NCBI GenBank assembly: GCA_023634235.1
Contig: JAMKCF010000016.1
Span: 2,156,001-2,220,000 of the forward strand
Origin: Pisaster brevispinus
Lineage: Eukaryota; Echinodermata; Asteroidea; Forcipulatida; Asteriidae
Length of the DNA: 64,000 bases
Direction: 5' to 3'
The position numbers were made by a program, and so were the translations under genes. Position 1 is the stretch's first letter. Each line of letters opens with the position of its first letter. The notes under the pieces are model-generated. The model did not search any database, was not told the origin of the DNA, and saw only the letters and a list, made by a program, of their open reading frames with translations. Of this stretch, positions 1 to 12,500 are shown one piece after another.

Positions 1-869
1 GTGCTTACCTTTATTGTATAAACTTATTGTATTTTCCAAGACTAGTCGAGCCTGGTGTATTGTTACAAGGTATTAGGCAAACTATTTGTGCATCTTTGCT
101 TTTACATATTTGTGAAGACTGAATGGCTGTGGGAAAAATACTGTTTGTCAAAGATATTTGTATCAACATTTTGAAATGGGGACTGGTGCAAAAAACTGCA
201 TGTACAAGGCCTGTGTTTTTTTTTTCAGGATTTTTTATTGACCTCCCTCTCAGCTCTTGTTATAAACAAACCGGTAGATTTCTATTAGTAGTGATGTAAA
301 GAGTCCACAAAACCTTTGAAATATGAAACCCCATTTCATTTTCGTACAATCTCATCTCTGATTCAGGGCATGTTTATTATTTGTGTTTTACCACACACTG
401 ATGTGTGATAAGTACTGTACACTCTGTGCTTCCCCGAGTCCTGTCCAAAAACATCGACAGGCGGACTACTCATATGGGATTCGAACCCATGACCCACGAC
501 CCCCTAGAGCACAGTGGCAACATTTATATCTCTTAGATTCAGGTTTGTTGAGGCAATATCATCTCAAGCAAGCCAGAAAAGTCTTTTCGGCATTGCGCTA
601 AAACATTTTAAACTTATATTTTCAAATATCAAGGGATTCTGACGGACGACCCGACCAAAAAATAAGTGATGTTTGAAGCTTTGCATGGTGTGAAAATAAG
701 TAACTATAAATAGTGAGCTTGCGGGTACAACCATGTATTAAAATATCTTTTGTTAGAGAGTTACCGACCAAAGATGGTGACAAATTAAATGATGTCACGG
801 GCAAAACAATTTTCAGCTGGTCAGCTGATTTCCTAATTTTTTGTTTCTCAACTGCCAGTACAAAGTCTT

Positions 870-1010
870 GCTGTGCCTGGCAGGCCTGGAATTACACGGA
901 GGCCATGGCCTCTGTTGCCCCTGGTCTTGGCCTTGGCCTTGGTGCCCCTCAAAAGTTTCTTGGCAAAATTAAAATGGCCTTGCCCTCTCAAAGATGAAAT
1001 TCCAGGGACT
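870..1010. repeat. Dispersed short repeat, CAGGCCTGGAATTACAC family
   Basis: The segment begins with CAGGCCTGGAATTACAC and continues into a gene-like string about 'ggccatggcc'. Related copies occur at 12564-12645, 33425-33535, 34760-34815, 34925-34975 and 43125-43205. The 33425-33535 copy has both ends: caggcctggaatt at the left and its complement aattccagacctg at the right. The family is therefore a short inverted-repeat element. Confidence 0.6.
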
Positions 1011-1064
1011 TTGCTCTTTTTTTCAAAAAGCAGTATGAACAGCTATTGCATGCCTGAAATAGGG

Positions 1065-1160
1065 AGGCTAAGCTCAGTTGGTAGGTAGAGCGCAGATTCA
1101 GATTTCATTCGAGGTGAATTTTTCTTGTTCGACCCCAAATTTAATTTATATTTTGTTATC
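1065..1160 (+). repeat. tRNA-derived SINE fragment
   Basis: It carries a polymerase III A-box-like string (gctcagttggtaggtagagcg) and about 45 bases later a B-box-like gttcgacccc. No tRNA cloverleaf or 3' acceptor stem can be built from it. The same A-box and B-box pair recurs at 19885-19975, 25360-25445 (reverse) and 44290-44370. Confidence 0.6.
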
Positions 1161-2372
1161 ATTTCTTCCATCTGTATTCTTCTTTTGTGTTAAGTTACTG
1201 TCATGAAATGGTATACAATACAAATAGCTTTTGTATCAGTAATTATAAAATTGTCTAATTATGTGTTAATTAATTCAATTAAAAGAAATACTAAAGGTAG
1301 AGAAAGTGTCAAGTAGTGCTGGGTTGGCCAAGTTGTGGACCTAAATTGACTGAAAGCATATTTAGTGTAATTATTATATCATACTCAACAGAAGCCCAAA
1401 GTGTGAATTTGTGTATAAAATTAAATATCAACAGCAAGCAATACGGATGTAAATTTTGAAGTATCCTAAACCAGTTAGTTTAACATTGTCCCAACTTATT
1501 TGAAACTGTTCTGGATTTTCAAAGGAAATCTTCAATTTTGTTTGTATTGAAAACCCATTTCAAAACACACAAGGATACTTTCAGCAGATTGGAGGAAATG
1601 GCAAGCTTAGTGTAAGTGGCAAAACATTTTTTTAAGGTGATGCATTTGTTAAGTGTGTGAATAACATTAATAGTTGACTTGCTACCGACAAATGTGCAAT
1701 TTGTCCCTCTTTTCCTTTTCTGGAGTGACACTTGCGTGAGGGTTACTTTAAATTGAAGTTACCACTGTATGATGCTCTGTTATATCAAAAAGCAAGTGTA
1801 AAGTTATAACCTGCAAAAGTCTCGTTATTTTTGTATTAATTTTGAAAATGTACACTTTTGGTTCAGGACATCAAACAGGGGAACAGAACCTCAGCCTTAG
1901 CAGAATGGTTTCTTCTTTTACTTTTAATTTTTCTTTTCTCACGTCAAAATATGCCGGGCGCTAAATATAGTGACAGGTGGCACATGTCCGAGATAATTGT
2001 TCAGTAAAAATTACAACTTCCCACACATGGAGTAAAACATGCATTCCAATATAATGTTTATATTATGTAAAAATTAGTGATCAGTATAAATATGATCAAC
2101 AAAAAACTTATTAATACATACGTGTTAGTGTTTATAACAGAGGAAATAAATGCAAGTACACCGAAATATAAATTCTCCTCATTTCTTTTTAATAGTAATT
2201 TTTCTCTTCATACAAAATAAAATATAAGTTTATATTTACAGTTTCAAGGAAGGATTTTTAGATTCTTAGTTCAGTCTTGATGTTTTTTTCTTTGATTTCA
2301 AGATGATATTTATGTGCCAATGCAAAAACATCGCATCATGAATTTGAGAGGGTTTGCGCAAAAACAAAAACA

Positions 2373-2659
2373 GTGATAGGAGTAATAAAGGACAGCGTGA
2401 CAAAAGAAGACATAGAAAGAAATAAAGAGTGCAGGCTATTATTAAGACCGTTAAATCAAAGAAGTGGAGATGGGCCGGTCACCTACATAGCAAAGGAGGT
2501 ATGACAACATGCAAAACAACCAATTGGACTCCAAGAAACCAAACAAGAAAAAGACGGAGACAAAACATAAGATGGAGAAATGAACTAAGAATATATTGGC
2601 AACAGAGAGCACAGGATAGAGTGAAATGGAAAATTGGCGAAGAGACTCTCCTCTTGTAG
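2373..2659 (+). pseudogene. LINE retrotransposon fragment (C-terminus of reverse transcriptase ORF)
   Basis: The frame starting near 2429 reads KKWRWAGHLHSKGG, then a basic stretch, then RWRNELRIYWQQRAQDRVKW. This is the signature of the extreme C-terminus of many LINE endonuclease/reverse-transcriptase proteins ('rkwrWaGHv... RW.d......W...A.dR..W'). Just upstream, from about 2373, another frame reads VIKDSVTKEDIERN, the usual preceding motif, so a frameshift separates the two parts. The catalytic RT domain is absent. This is a dead 5'-truncated copy. Confidence 0.75.
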
Positions 2660-3288
2660 TGGAGTGAATTAGGCTAGAAAGAAGAAAACAGAAAATGCAA
2701 AAACTTCAGATCATCACACTGTTGGATTTGTGTAAACATCCAAGTCGGGTTTTTTGCGCGATACCTTTGCACAGTTTCAAGTGAAGATTGTGTAAAGTAT
2801 GCAATTATTATAATTTGTTTACATCTACTTCTGGTTATTAAACCAAGGATACATCATAAGTGAACTTAATCACTGTGGCTCACAAGCCTTATAGAAAAAA
2901 GTTAAACCATTGGGAAAAAACTGCTAACGTGATGGTAGAAAAGTGGAACACTTTGTTGTGTTTCTTATCATAATGTAAATTATACATAGCTCAAAATGAA
3001 GTCAGCCGGAATCAAGGTGTGTACAATATTGGTAAGAATGAAAATATAACTGCTCACATATTTGCACATAACTTACATGGTATAAAGATGGTCTAGTGGA
3101 AAACTTCTCTTGAAATAGTTTTGCTTCAAATGTGATGGTTGTTTGAAAAATGAGTTACACAATTAGTTTTGATCTCGCAAACCAAAACCGATGTTTGAAA
3201 ACAGTAAAAGCGTATAAATAAAAATTAAAAAAAAAATGTTCTTATGACTCCACTGACCGACTGAGCTTAAAAAGAAAGGAAACAATTA

Positions 3289-3294
3289 TTTATT
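3289..3294 (-). terminator. Possible VPS26C polyadenylation signal
   Basis: AATAAA is read on the minus strand about 840 bases past the VPS26C stop codon, and no better hexamer was seen between. In AT-rich DNA such hexamers arise by chance, so this is a weak call without transcript data. Confidence 0.3.
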
Positions 3295-4134
3295 ATATAC
3301 CACACACACAGATCCTTGTCATCTGATTGGTGAAACACGAGTCACATGTCATCCATTATTTTACCATGTATTTACTGCCATGATGCTACAAAATTTAATA
3401 TTGGACAGGCACCTGTACAATATGGATAATTATTGGATGCTTTAAGATAATCGCTCCCAGCCCGTTTGGCCAGACGAGGCAAGGTCATGTCCCAGCGGAA
3501 AAGGTTGCTATCCGCATGAAGTCATTCACGCTGTTTAGACGGGGTTTGGACAGCTTTCAGGGGTGTAAAGTTTCCATGTCTATTTTGTATTTAAGAAGAA
3601 CTAGTTTTCAAATGTAAAGCATCTATGTGTGAGCTATATACATGGATATAAAACAAATACTGAATGCATTTTGTTTGTACATTGTCGCAGAATAAAATTT
3701 CACAAGTTTCACAATTTTACCATCTTGCACCTGCCACAATCCAGAATCTTAGAAATATACCGCAATACATCTTGGGAAACAAAAAACAGTTGTGACTTGA
3801 GTCGAAGCTGCGGCTAGTTGAAGCACTACTAGCCGGGTAGTAAACTTTACTTGTCACCCAGAATCAGGGAGAGTTGGCAGCTCTGGGAAACAGTGCGGCA
3901 GATTTAACCTCAGAATTATATTCTGTGACAATGCACTCAAATGCATCCAACATCCAATATATGCATAACATTGTTATTCAAGCCAAAGATTATTATGATT
4001 TTTTTTTTTACAAAATGCCATAGTTTGTGCTTGTCAGTTTTTTACACACAAGTCTCCTTGGTCTCCAAACTCAAATGTTTCATTTTTTTTTCATGGAAGG
4101 AACACTTGTGTTGACTTCTGCTCTTTGTGGCGAT

Positions 4135-7100
4135 CTAAAATCGGGTGAGTTTGATGGGGAAATTCTCCGTTATTAAATGGTCGTCTTGCAGGACTACCAC
4201 CAGGTTGATCTCAAACTCTGTAAAAAAAACAAAAAAACAATTGAATAAAAGTGATTACAAAAGTTTTTTCTCTGCACAATTATTTTTTTTTAAACAACAA
4301 AATAAACATAAATAAATATTCAATGTTACATACATAATTATTGCCCCTCAAAATAAAATGTTAATAAATAAGAATAATGTGCATTTATAGGACCCCTTTT
4401 TAAGCATTTCATCCGCACGCCTTACACAATTAGTACCCCAGTTTCTTGGGCCTCTGGCATTCCTAAAACCATCTCAACACCTTAGAAGTGTGTAGTAAAT
4501 GGGAGACTTTTGGGAACACTAGGTGGCAGCAGACTTACCAGGTAAATCCATTGATCTCGGAAATACGCGCATGCTCCAAACTACGCTAACAATTTAAACA
4601 TACGTAGTGAGTGTGCTTCTGGTAATAGTTCATAATTTACAGCTTAGATACCTAGTTTTAATTCGCTGTATTTTTGCCCGAGTGAGGGTGTGTGTGAACC
4701 AAATTTATGCTAAATGCAAAACAGTAAAAGCAACTGTTTTTTTTTTTTTTTATTATTTATTTGGCCATAGATACACAAAAACAATACACAGGCAGACAAA
4801 ATAGGATAAGACTGTAAATGTGATAGCGCCCTCTTTTAAAGCGCCCTCGTGCGGTCAAAAATATGCTCCATTGAGTTGGACTCACCGACTTTGAAGTTAC
4901 TAGTTGAGAGCGTTGGGCATGTGAACAGTCTCGGAAACACCATGTACATTGGTATCGTTAGTCCACGACAAATGTCGCCCTCTCCGATCTGAATATTCTG
5001 TATTTCCGTTGCTGTAAATATATAAAAAAACGCAATTTGCTCTGCGACTGTTTGGGACAGGGAAGCGTGGTTGACATTGGTTTGATCTTGGCAACGGGTG
5101 CAAGTCCTTAGAGTGAATCTACCTGTTCTGCAAACTTTATGAATCCTGATGGAAATCAGCTCGATTTCATGCTATAAATAAATAAGCCTACAATTTCACA
5201 CAAAAAGTACAAAACTATGTACACTTTTTTTAGAAAACTTAAAAACTTTAAACTTAAAAAGAAAAACATATCTAGAATGTAAAACATAAAAGGCAGTACA
5301 AATTGTTTTAAAAACAAGACAATTTGTTCACAAAATGAGACAGCAAAACAAATCAACTGCCCAGATAGAACCAGGACTCAAATTTGAGGTCAAAATCTGC
5401 AGGGCTTGTAGCTCGAAAAGTTTACTGGACAATAGTTATTTTTACAAGACTAGAATTAAAATGAAACAAACAATTAAATAAAACTTATAAATAAATAAAA
5501 AATGCCTACACACTTAACATTTGAACTGTTTTAACTTGCACAAACATTAAGAGAGAAGTGATCTCCAACTGTCTTATGAGTAAAAATTCTGTAATATTTA
5601 ACAGAATCAAAAGCGATTTATCAGACTCAAAGTCAACATTTGAACAAACTAAACACAAGACCACCGGATTTCTCCCGTCATAAGTTTACTCGCCCGAGGC
5701 AATAATCACTGGTCTGGGGTCTGCGGTCCAGTGTAAATTTTAAGCCGGTGAACATATTAAAAAGTCACTAAAAACGGTGCTCATTGTTGAATTATGTGCA
5801 GGTTAATAAACTGTGTAATGCCTTCTCACCATCCCTTGCGTAGCCCTCAGCGCAGCCGCATGTCTCCACACGGACAAGCTGTAGTTCTACGGACTTGATT
5901 GGTGCATCGCAGTAATCTATGATGACCTGACCCGTCAGTGGGTTCTTAATGCAACACATGGCGGAGTCTAGTTTACCCTTGATGCTGAAGCGTGGCAAAC
6001 CGCTTTTCTGCAATATACAAATGTTCATTTTATTGTTACTACTGAAGATGTTTACCACCAGCATGTGGTAGTCGAGTGGTCTACATTATTTACTTGATTT
6101 AAATAGACTGGCAACTTTCATTACAGGAAAGCTCCATTAAAGAAAGAGGCAAGAATGAAACATCCTTTTCCTCTGGCAACTCGCACCTGTTATCTTCATA
6201 TAATCCTTTTTTCCCAAACGGTGGACTTAATTGGATCATGCACAAACCAGTGGGGCTATCTCTTAGCCAAGGCCAATGAAAAGTGGCCAAAAACAGGAGG
6301 AAAATATAGGTAATTTGGACTTACATCTTTGATATTCTTTAGAGAGTCCGGGGCAATGCTGAATGGAACCGGTTTAGGCTGAGCCTTCTCCTTCTTTTCT
6401 TTATACTCAACAATGAACTCTATTGACTTGGTCAAATCTTTGGCCAATAGAGGGCGCTTCATCTCACCCTTTATGGTGTACTGTAAAAAATAAGAAGAGA
6501 TCAATAGTTTAATGGCGAAAATTCATTATTTATGTTTTAAAGAAATGGATAATTAAAAGAAAGTATTCTGGTCCATTGAAACTTCTGAATTACAAGACCA
6601 GGCTCCAGTCTCATGGCTCCGCTTAGGCGCTTACTGGGGAATTCTGTGCTTATGGTCCATAGAATAAAATGCTTTACAGGGCTTCATAAGAACATAGTTC
6701 CGTGGTAAGCAGGGCCGTGAAATTGGACCCTGTAGTCTACTGCAGTTTTTCTTGAACTGTAACCCCTAATAACATATGTACAATGAATTATAATTTATAT
6801 ATATTCATTACGGGAAAGCTCCAGTAAAGAAAGAAGCTAAACTAAAACATCCTTTTCATATGACACCTCACACCTGTTATCTCCATGTAATTTAATTTTC
6901 CAAACAGTGGACTTAGTTGGATTATGCACAAACCAGTAGGGATGCTGCTCATCCATTAACTGCTCATCCATTAGGTTTAATGACCAAAGTAATTCAACGT
7001 AAACACACCCACTCAATGAAAAGGATGTATATTTCTAAAAAACTCGGAATTCTTTAATGGAGCTTTTCTGTAATGTTTTTGCGATGTACATTTTCATGCA

Positions 7101-8910
7101 AGATTTGTCATTGTTGTAAACCAAGATGCTTGTGCACCGAGAATTTTTATGTGAGATAGACATTGTTGCAAAATAGAGATAAAACGTTTTTGCACTGACG
7201 CGACAAAGTATATTCAATGAATCTCTCAAGATGGGAAGAATTGCAAAAAAAGGTAAGGATTGTTGTTGAAGCCGATTCTATGTAAATACCTGAATATTAA
7301 CAAAGACACCATGGTACGTCTCATACAAGCTCTTATTAACTTTAGGCTTCAGTGGTAACTCAAACGGAATCTCCGTTTTCCCAGCTGGTATCTTCCCTGG
7401 CTTGGCGACATTTACGACGTAGTTCAGGAGTTGTATCGGCTGGAGAGAGAATAAAAGTGCAATATCAACCATTTCATGTCGGATGATGTCTGTAATGCAA
7501 CATTTTTTAAACAGACTTCAGGGGACGTTATTTAATGCCAGGAACGACTTTGGAATTTCCTGCATTTTTCACTGACATGCAGGCGGCCGATTTTTTTTTC
7601 CAGCTGGACTTTCCAGTGTGTGGCATTTTGAGGCATACACCTGCCATGCTACGCTATGTCCAACTAGACAAAGAGGGACAACAGGTTCTGGCATTCATGC
7701 CTCGTCATATCCCTTTTTCTGGGAATGATTGTGTGACTCCCAATTCCAGACTGTTTTCCTGTTGTTGTATGACAAAAGTAGCACACAAGAGTGGACAGAC
7801 TGTCACCGTTGTTTATCATTATATTCCACTAAATGGGAAGTATGTCCAGGCAATCTGAGATTCCTGCATACCGTGGCAGATTATAGGCCATAGTTTGCGG
7901 CCGAGGATCTGGGAATCACGGTGACAACATCAGAACATCAGGCCCCGGTGATTATTGTAAGAACCTTTGTTGTCTTTCCTTTGTCAAGTCAGGGTTTCAT
8001 TGTGGCAAGGGTATTTTCAAGGGAAAAAAATTACTCCAGAAGCTCAAAAAAATTTCGAAAAATAATACCATGAGTAGGTACGGAAAAGTTTTTAAAATAT
8101 CGACCTGAAGTGGTGAAGTAAGAACTAATGGATAAATAGTGGAAATTTTAGGGCAAGTTTGTCAACTGTGTTTTATTGAACTGAAACTAGAATGCATCAA
8201 ACAACATTGTTGCACTTTGTTGGGCGTGACGATGTTTTCTAATCATACCTTGATGGAATTATAAAAGGCCTCAAAGAGTCCCACACTCTTAGAGCTGAGT
8301 TGTAGGTTGACTGAGCCGTCTACGACTAGCGTAATACCCTGATGCTGAACGTCTGTCTTACTCTGTACTACAACCAGTCCAGCTAACACCTCCTGGAAAA
8401 ACACACATAACAAGCAATTAATAATACTAACAGTAACACTACAGCAAAAACATGTTAAATGATCATAACAAACAGTATCACTATCATCAGTAAACACTAA
8501 AACAGAGCTTGAATTTTTGGTGGAATTCCACAAGACCACAGGGGTTGTAGCTCCTGCCACAATGGCAAAACATAGACTACCTACCAGTACCAGTACCACC
8601 ACCAGTGAGTCAGTATATAAAAAGAAAACAAACCACGGCAATGCCCCCATTGCCATTGGGAATTTCGATGTCAAGTAGTAGTACATGTACTAGAGTAGTA
8701 GTACTACTACTATGTACTAGTTAGTACCCCCTTGCCAACTTACTAAAATGTATATTAATTTATTATTACCCTTAAAACTAAGGACATTTGTACAGACCAA
8801 CGTTCCACTACAGAAGCCTTAACTTAAACAAAGCTATAATGCAAACCACTACTCACCCCCTCGTGGTATATTTTGTTCACTTTTTTCAGTCGAATGTCAA
8901 GAAATGCCAT
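4135..8910 (-). CDS. VPS26C: VPS26C (DSCR3), Retriever complex subunit, 7 exons
   Basis: An arrestin-like subunit that, with VPS35L and VPS29, forms Retriever, an endosomal complex that recycles cargo to the cell surface. Exons in transcript order: 8910-8857, 8392-8249, 7439-7290, 6480-6325, 6007-5830, 5011-4886, 4217-4135. Every junction is GT-AG and in phase; the total is 891 nt, or 296 aa plus TAG, against about 297 aa for the human protein. Diagnostic segments are the start MAFLDIRLKKVNKIYHEG, LFEAFYNSIKPIQLLNYVV across exons 2-3, YETYHGVFVNIQ, VRVETCGCAEGYARD (about residues 213-227), PMYMVFPRLFTCPTL and the end DDHLITENFPIKLTRF. The start ATG is the only one giving a vertebrate-like N-terminus. 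It is divergently paired with RRP1. No exon is missing or broken. Confidence 0.96.
4505..4590. repeat. Short element with 'actaggtggcagcagactt' end
   Basis: The string actaggtggcagcagact followed by taccaggtaaatccattg recurs at 34590-34735, where the opposite end (gtctgctgccacctagt) is also present and makes a palindromic unit of about 150 bases. A further piece lies near 17370-17445. This copy lies in intron 6 of VPS26C and has one end only. Confidence 0.55.
7535..7975. repeat. ~430-bp dispersed repeat in VPS26C intron 2
   Basis: Long similarity to 44575-45040 and 46735-47140, and in part 33700-33960. Shared strings include 'ctggactttcca.tgtgt', 'aaagaggg.ca.....gttctgg' and the right end 'acctttgttgtctttccttt'. 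Its 107-codon open frame is a by-product of the repeat and is not conserved as a frame among copies. The origin class is unknown. Confidence 0.6.
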
Positions 8911-9551
8911 GGTGAAAGTCACAACTTGAACTGAACTGCCCGGACACACACCGCCCACTGAGAAATAAAAAAACAGAACCTTAAAGGGCGCCCTCTCGTG
9001 CTACGGCATCGAAAGTCTGACGGAAATGTTATTATTTTCGGATACGCTTAAGAATTCGCTCGTCCCCAGCGCCTTGCCTTTAAACCAAAGGCGCTGGGAT
9101 GGGCAAACGTATCAAGCACGCTCATTGGTTAATGCTCAGTCCCATCATGCATCACACTCACACTGCAAGCACTGCACGCATGACGTACCTGAACAAGAAT
9201 CTGTGCAAGCTGATTAGCCCATCCCAGCGGTCCTGGATAGGCCGCTGGGGCCGAGCGAAGCTTAAGAAGGCTAAAAAAGTTCAAGCAATGTTTTGACCGC
9301 GAAACAACTAACAAGTTGAATTTCTCACTAAAGTATTTTACCCTTTTCACGACGAATGAATGTAAAACACATTTTATAATTTATTTTGGTTTAATTAGGG
9401 TTATTTTAAAAGTTTAAACATGTTTCAAATATTTTTTAAAGCTAAATTACGGACGGACTAGTCGTGTTTCAAGCAGTTACTCTGTACATTTTTAAAAACC
9501 TTACATCGCTGCTTTGAGTATCCGAAGAACGACACACGTGGGATCAGCAAG
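8911..9551. promoter_or_regulatory. Divergent promoter between VPS26C and RRP1
   Basis: The two start codons point away from each other and are 641 bases apart, so both transcripts must start in this interval. Visible motifs are a CACGTG E-box at 9535-9540, twelve bases before the RRP1 ATG, a CAAGATGGCGAC YY1-like sequence overlapping that ATG, and an attggttaat CCAAT-type site near 9123-9132. A palindromic element (9062-9258) lies in the middle. E-boxes bound by Myc are typical of ribosome biogenesis genes; here that role is inferred from the motif alone. Confidence 0.6.
9062..9258. repeat. Palindromic element with hairpin ends in the divergent promoter
   Basis: The left part holds CCCAGCGCC...GGCGCTGGGATGGGC and the right part GCCCATCCCAGCGG...CCGCTGGGG. 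Each end can fold on itself, and the two ends are also inverted copies of each other. About 120 bases lie between them. This is the structure of a small foldback or MITE-like element, but no clear target duplication was found. Confidence 0.55.
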
Positions 9552-12500
9552 ATGGCGACTTCCATGGAAGACGATTTCAAGTTTACTTTGGAGGTGCATT
9601 TTGCCCAAAGATTGGCTGGAAATTTCCCCAAAGCTCGAGAAAGGACGGTTAAAAAGCTGAAGCGATGGATATCTGCACGATCTACAAAACAGGGCGGTTA
9701 GTTTCTTTTAAAACACCAAGAAATATGTAAATAAAACATAATTTTACCTGTTTACTTTTTGAAAGGAAAACTTCGATTCGTATGATCATGGAATGGACTA
9801 CCTCCATGGTATGATTAATGATTGAATGAAAGGTAAAGAAAAGTGAGGCCGAATTGTTGCTAACTAGCATTACATCGAAGTAACGTTTGTGACACAAAAT
9901 ATGGCAGGGAATGCCCCATGTTAAGTTTTTCAGTTACACCACTGCAGTGCAATGAATGATCTGGTCACTGTCAGTGTAGTGTCAGTTTCAGTTGAGTAAA
10001 GCTATTTAAACTTGTTTTCACTGGTGTCTACAGCTTATATGATTTTCTTATAACATCTTAATTTCTTTTGTATCATATGGTACCTGAGTTTGAAGCCAAC
10101 ATCAATATGACTCTCCTTACTCGATCAGACTCAGAGTCAGTCATCGATCATGGTCATAGTATAATTGATATCATCTGACGAGTCTGACTCAAGTAGTCGA
10201 TGGTTTATGATTTACTAGGTAGTGTTTGGATTTAGAAGCAGGACCACTTGGTTGGACATGGGTTTTACTGACTAGCATTTGCGTGCAACGAACCACTGTT
10301 GTAGGAGGAAGCTGACTGAGTATGGGTTGCCTCGCTTATTAACTGGAAACTGGGTTGGCAATTGGCACAAATCTTAGTCAGTGCTCAAGTTTTACTAGTT
10401 TTCATGGTTTTAAACTAACATTTATTTTTTACATATGAAAACATTGAACTAAATTCCTTTGGCTTCTTGTTTTTTTTTCTTCTGTGAACTAAAGTGTTAT
10501 GATGAGAAGAGTGTGTTTTGCGGTTTGCGAAGCACAATTGATTTATCACTCAGTAAAAGGGGTAATCTGACAGCATAATAAATGTTTGTACTTTTTTCAT
10601 TGAAGACTGCCCAATTAGTATGCCAATCCAGGTTGTTAGGCCTAAATTTTTTGGCTGTAACATCGGAAAAGAACTGTCTAATGTTAATTATTTACACTGT
10701 AGGGCCACTTATTGACTGTAGGGCCACGATTGATATTAAGTTAGGCCTAACATTACATGATTTGTCTAACGACCACTTGTCGATGTTTTGTGATTTTGTA
10801 CAGATGTTGGTATGGAGGAAGAGTTATTGCGTCTATGGAAGGGTCTGTTCTATTGCATGTGGATGTGTGACAAGCCACTCGTCCAAGAGGAACTGGCGGA
10901 CAACATTGCTGACCTGATTCACAGCTTCTCAACACCGCTAGGAGGTTAGACGCCAGACTTAGTATACTCTCCTGCCCAACTTGCCCTTGACACAGGAGAC
11001 TGCGGAGACTAAATCCACAGTACACAAGACACGGGATTTCCTGATAATATAAGCTGTACTAACAGAAAAAAAACATGCACCTAATATTAGCCTAGAATGT
11101 ACTTTGTGGCAGTCTGTGGTACCTGTGTATCGGAGTTAATTTTCTTCAATAACACGCTTATGTTTTTTTTTTTAATTTAGCGATGGGTTTCTTTGACGCA
11201 TTCCTCCTCACAATGAAGAGGGAGTGGCTTGGAATTGATAGACTCAGAATGGACAAATTTTTTATGGTAAGAACAATTTTTGTCATTAACATTTTCAAAT
11301 TATTCATCGGATTCGTTTACCCTATAAAATCCTCATGATTTTGTAAGGATTTAGTGTAAAGCCTGTGCTGTTTTTCTCTTTCCAGTTTATCCGTCGCTGT
11401 TTCCGCCAAGCATTGGTTGTCCTAAGAAATAACAACTGGGAAGAAAGGTTAGTCAAATTGTTATCATCAAAACAACAGAAATGTTTCATATTTAGGGTTT
11501 TCAGTCAGACTTGAAAGCAAACCTGGAACTTCATCTTTGAGAGGGCTGGCTAAAGTAACATTTGGTCAGATCCTGGAACAAATTTACAAGTTTTACTGGC
11601 AGTGTTACCTTGTGATGTCGTGAGAAGAATAATCTGTGTGTGGAGAACAAACAAACCAATATTTCTAATACCAAGTATTAAATTTATTTTTATTATATAT
11701 TAAACATCCAACAACACAATTAGTGCCAGTAACAGGGTGTATAGGAGACAAGAAGAATTGCTCAGTTTTAGATGTGGGAGAAAAACCTCAAGGAAAAAAA
11801 CCCATGCAATCACGTAAGGACTGAAAATCCAATCCACATGCAATGCTCTGGCCTAAGGTGGGATTCAAACCGGGGTCCACAGAGTTGAAAGGCGGGGAAA
11901 GAAAACAATGAGACAACGTGATCACCCAATTTTCATTGACAACAATTGCTAGTTTTTATCTTTATCCTTAATAGTGTTGTGGACCGGTTCCTAGAGGTCT
12001 TATGCAAGACTCCATTGTGTGGCAATGCGGATGCATCATCAGATGGACTGTGCTATCATTTCATTGATATCTACAGAGACGAGGTGGCTCTCTGTGCTGG
12101 CCAAGAGGTAGGGATATGGTTTTAGCTTCACCCTGACCTTCCCAAATCATGAGGATTGAGGATTGTACTATTGTAGGTCAAAATAACAACTACTTATCGC
12201 TGGTTCAGACCTACCAACTTGATGTGAAGTGACATAAGAGTGGAGGATTGAGGGCTGTAGGCCCAAATACCATATGCTTATCACTGGGCTAGGCATACCA
12301 ATCTAATTTTAGCTTCACAAGACTTTCCCAAATCATCCAAAATGTTCTTCTTGAAGTTGGAGGATTGTGGACTGTAGCCTCAAATAACAATTGCTGATCA
12401 CTGGGTCAGGCATAACAATCTTATCCAAGGTCGAACATATTGGTGTTGAGTGACCGTAGAGTGGAAGATTGAGGACTGTAGCCTCAAATAGCAATTGCTG

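Larger units (their letters stand above)
1..4134. other. Intergenic region plus probable VPS26C 3' UTR
   Basis: No multi-exon gene is recognisable here. The stretch holds a CAGGCCTGG-type element (about 870-1010), a tRNA-like SINE piece (1065-1160) and a LINE 3' end (2373-2659). Its right end, below the VPS26C stop at 4135, is probably that gene's 3' UTR. The nearest clear AATAAA on the minus strand is at 3289-3294, which would give a UTR of roughly 850 nt, but no cleavage site can be proven. The remainder is AT-rich sequence with short open frames that lack any family signature. Confidence 0.6.

Noticed and set aside
7535..7858. 107-codon ORF in VPS26C intron
   Set aside because: It lies within a repeat present at 44575 and 46735 where the frame is not kept, and has no family signature.
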